Part shown: positions 61,745 to 64,000 of the stretch, piece by piece
How positions within the stretch are numbered: position 1 is the first letter of the stretch
Layout: each line of letters opens with the position of its first letter
Assembly (NCBI GenBank): GCA_965222425.1
Contig: CBDCTW010000008.1
Location: 248,001-312,000 of the forward strand
DNA: 64,000 bases
Reading direction: 5' to 3'
Source of the DNA: CBDCNP01 sp965222425
GTDB lineage: Bacteria > Acidobacteriota > Vicinamibacteria > Marinacidobacterales > DATDRI01
Translations under genes and position numbers: made by a program
Notes under the pieces: generated by a model
Told to the model about the DNA's origin: nothing
The model's database searches: none
The model's input: the letters and a program-made list of their open reading frames with translations, nothing else

Positions 61745-63835
61745 ATGAAGCGAGCCATTCTCAGCACTTTCTTGGCAATCCTTTTTCTTGCCGCGATTCC
61801 GTTACCGAGTCGGGCGGAAGACGATCGGCTCGAAAAACTGAGTCCCGAGCACCGCAAGTGGCTGGTGGAGGAAGTCGTCTATATCATCCTCGACCGTGAG
61901 CGTGACGTCTTTCTCACTCTCGAGACCGTGGATGATCGCGATCGATTCATCGAGGCATTCTGGCGAAAACGTGACCCCAATCGGGCGACGCCGGAAAATG
62001 AGTTCAAGGAAGAGCACTACCGGCGCGTAGAATACGCCAACAAGTTCTTAGGGCGGGAAACGTTCCGGAAGGGATGGCAAACCGATCGCGGAGAAATGTA
62101 TATCATTTTGGGGAAGCCATTAGAGGTCCAGCGTTTCGATGGCTATCAGAGTCTCGTGAGCCAGCACCTTTGGTTTTACGGCGGCGACCCGGCCAAGGGA
62201 CTACCTTCTTTTTTCTATATCCTGTTTTTCAAACACCAAGACGTTGGCGAGTTCAGGATTTACAGTCCGCTCGGCGACGGGCCGAATCGGCTCGTGCAGG
62301 GGGAGTTTGGTTTTGCGTCCGAGCCGCGACAGGCGCTCCAGGTTCTCGGAAAGGCCTCACCGGAGCTGGCAAGAGCTTCCCTCTCCTTGGACACGGCCGA
62401 TTCAATCAACTTACAAAATCCGCGCCCGTCGCTCAGCAGCGACATCGTGTTGTCGCGGATCTACGAGTCTCCCAAGCGGGCCATCCGTCCCGACTATGCC
62501 GATGCCTGGCTCAATTATCGCGATCGGGTCTCCGCCGAATACTCCTTCAACTACGTACCTAGCCGGAGCCATTTCGCCGTCCTCAACGGGCCGGATGAGA
62601 CTCCTTTTGTGAACTATGCCATCGAGCTCGATGCGCAGAACTTCAGCATGGAGACCGATGAGGACCAGACCAAGTTCTACACCACGTTCGACGTCAGTGT
62701 AGAGGCTCGAAACAAGGATGGGGTCGTGGTTTTCGCCAGCGAAAACGCGGACTATCTCGAGTTGAGCGCCGGACAGTTTCAGAATGCCCGAGCATCCCCA
62801 ATCTCTTATCAATCTAATTTCCCCTTGCTTCCGGGTGAGTATGACGTGAGCATCATTCTGAGGAATCGAGTCCTCAAGCGATACACCGTCGCGGAGACCA
62901 AGCTGGTGGTGCCTGCGCCTTCCGCCGACAAGCTTTTGCTCAGCGATGTTATTCTGGGATACGCAGTCGATGAGCTTCAAAGGACCGGTGCCGCGCCCGG
63001 CGAGCTTCGCACTTTCCAAATCGGCAACTCTCGAGTACAGCCCGCCGCAGACAGCATCTTTTCGTTAGGTGAAACCATCCATGTGTTCCTTCAGGTCGAG
63101 GGGGCGAGCAAAGACTCGCAGCTTCACTTCGCGCTGATGAACGGAGACGAAGCGGTGCAGGAGAAAACGGTGGCCTTGAGCACGTATTTGGGGGGGCCGG
63201 TCATCCAGCGGTTTCCGCTTCGGGGAATGGTTGGGGGGCGTTACACGGTGCGGGTTCGTGTGCTGGATGCATCGGGCTCCGTCTTGGCAGAGCGCGAGGC
63301 CCGCTGCCAAGTCTCACCGCGCGAAACCATCACCCGCCCCTGGTTTAGACGAGTGAGCTTCAATACTGCAAGCCCGGGATTGCTTCCTCTGGCACGCGGA
63401 GACCAACTCGTCGCCGAGAGACGCTTCCAAGAAGCGACAATCGAGTTCGAGAAGGCGATCGCTGCCGGCGGGCCCAAAGTGTCGGTGGTGCGAATGCGGC
63501 TGGCATGGATATCGATTCAGACCGGCGACTCCGCTCGCGGGCTAGAGCTTTTGGCTCCGATGGAGGAAGAGTTTCCCAACGAATACGCAGTGGTCGCGGG
63601 GTTGGGTCTCGGCTACGGCCTCCAGGGCGATTGCTCGAAGGGTGTTCAATATATCGAACACGCCATGACGCTCCGCGCGCCCGACACTGCGGTGTTGAAC
63701 GTCGCGGGCGAATGCTACCTCCGGATGGGAGACAAAGAAAAAGCGGCACAGGTCTTTGAGCGTTCTCTGGCCTTGAACCCCGACCAGCCTAAAGTCAAAG
63801 AAGTGCTGACTTCCATTCAGCGGAACGACGGCTGA
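61745..63835 (+). CDS. GWxTD-domain protein with TPR tail
   Basis: 696 residues. The signal peptide is MKRAILSTFLAILFLAAIPL. The GWxTD domain (about 20-200) contains FWRKRDPNRATPENEFKEEH and the name-giving FRKGWQTDRGEMYIILGKP. A long beta-rich middle section follows, and two or three tetratricopeptide-like repeats lie at about 550-690 (FQEATIEFEKAIAAGG, ECYLRMGDKEKAAQVFERSL). GWxTD proteins are secreted and widespread in Acidobacteriota and relatives; their function is unknown. The gene starts 20 bases after the regulator, so the three form one operon. TPRs point to a protein-interaction role. Confidence 0.92.
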   Translation: MKRAILSTFLAILFLAAIPLPSRAEDDRLEKLSPEHRKWLVEEVVYIILDRERDVFLTLETVDDRDRFIEAFWRKRDPNRATPENEFKEEHYRRVEYANKFLGRETFRKGWQTDRGEMYIILGKPLEVQRFDGYQSLVSQHLWFYGGDPAKGLPSFFYILFFKHQDVGEFRIYSPLGDGPNRLVQGEFGFASEPRQALQVLGKASPELARASLSLDTADSINLQNPRPSLSSDIVLSRIYESPKRAIRPDYADAWLNYRDRVSAEYSFNYVPSRSHFAVLNGPDETPFVNYAIELDAQNFSMETDEDQTKFYTTFDVSVEARNKDGVVVFASENADYLELSAGQFQNARASPISYQSNFPLLPGEYDVSIILRNRVLKRYTVAETKLVVPAPSADKLLLSDVILGYAVDELQRTGAAPGELRTFQIGNSRVQPAADSIFSLGETIHVFLQVEGASKDSQLHFALMNGDEAVQEKTVALSTYLGGPVIQRFPLRGMVGGRYTVRVRVLDASGSVLAEREARCQVSPRETITRPWFRRVSFNTASPGLLPLARGDQLVAERRFQEATIEFEKAIAAGGPKVSVVRMRLAWISIQTGDSARGLELLAPMEEEFPNEYAVVAGLGLGYGLQGDCSKGVQYIEHAMTLRAPDTAVLNVAGECYLRMGDKEKAAQVFERSLALNPDQPKVKEVLTSIQRNDG

Positions 63836-63875
63836 TTCCGAGTCACCCCCTCGAGTCTATCCCCCGTTCGAAGCG

Positions 63876-64000
63876 ATGGCCTTCACTAGCGTCCAGAAGA
63901 TCCGATTCGACGACGTGGATGGGGCCGGCATCGTCTACTACCCGCAATTTTTCCATATCTGCCACGCTGCCTTCGAGGACTTCTTCGATACCGCGGCGCC
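63876..64000 (+). CDS. YbgC-type acyl-CoA thioesterase, N-terminal part
   Basis: Begins MAFTSVQKIRFDDVDGAGIV, then YYPQFFHICHAAFEDFF, and runs off the right edge. The aspartate in DVDGAGIVYYP is the catalytic residue of 4-hydroxybenzoyl-CoA-type hotdog thioesterases. It lies 40 bases after the GWxTD gene and may belong to the same operon. Confidence 0.85.
   Translation, partial: MAFTSVQKIRFDDVDGAGIVYYPQFFHICHAAFEDFFDTAA

Overview
This looks like a piece of a high-GC, Gram-negative genome crowded with insertion sequences, most likely an acidobacterium. That assignment is an inference from gene content: a secreted GWxTD-domain protein, a very large secreted PD40/amidohydrolase fusion, a tandem M16 peptidase pair, a spondin-domain lipoprotein, and a CarboxypepD_reg plus outer-membrane-barrel protein. 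No rRNA, tRNA or CRISPR array was seen.

Roughly 0.4-51.4 kb is an IS-riddled accessory zone. Five almost identical 2,564-bp IS21-family elements (413-2976, 26174-28737, 38616-41179, 43519-46082, 47387-51419) all lie in the same orientation with 5- or 6-bp target duplications. Four interrupt protein genes whose frames can be rejoined exactly, and one sits in an older IS remnant. The last copy carries a nested IS256-family element with an 8-bp duplication. A complete IS5-family element lies at 33366-34451. Between them is a palimpsest of older remnants and short dispersed repeats, labelled here R1 (an IS right end, consensus ending GGCACAGGACG), R2 (113-114 bp MITE, termini TGCCTTGGTGCATAA), R3 (166 bp MITE, termini GGTGCTT), R4 (CGTCGTGTCC repeat), R5 (IS left end TGTGCCTTCTAT), R6 (92-95 bp MITE, termini TGTGMTCCGCA) and an AT-rich 125-bp MITE at 32541-32665.

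Host genes in this zone are a mixture. Apparently intact ones include an FRG-domain protein, the PD40/amidohydrolase, HsdS, a serine recombinase with its DUF2924 partner, a D-aminoacylase-like amidohydrolase, the M16 pair, a DUF3516 helicase, a slipin and glutamine synthetase. Broken ones include an MFS transporter, HsdM, a serine-hydrolase-like protein, a TlpA-like redoxin, a CotH protein, an HtrA-type protease, an ABC transporter ATPase and permease, and a spondin lipoprotein. Several broken genes stop or start exactly at an R1 end. The TlpA-like gene was split by an R2 MITE, and its halves now lie 12 kb apart in opposite orientation, which indicates an inversion between R2 copies.

From about 51.5 kb to the end the sequence is ordinary and compact: two small unknown proteins, enolase, an outer-membrane protein with a clear terminator, then a co-directional block. 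That block holds a PDZ/multi-TM sensor kinase behind a sigma-54-like promoter, an NtrC-class regulator, a GWxTD protein and the start of a YbgC-type thioesterase.
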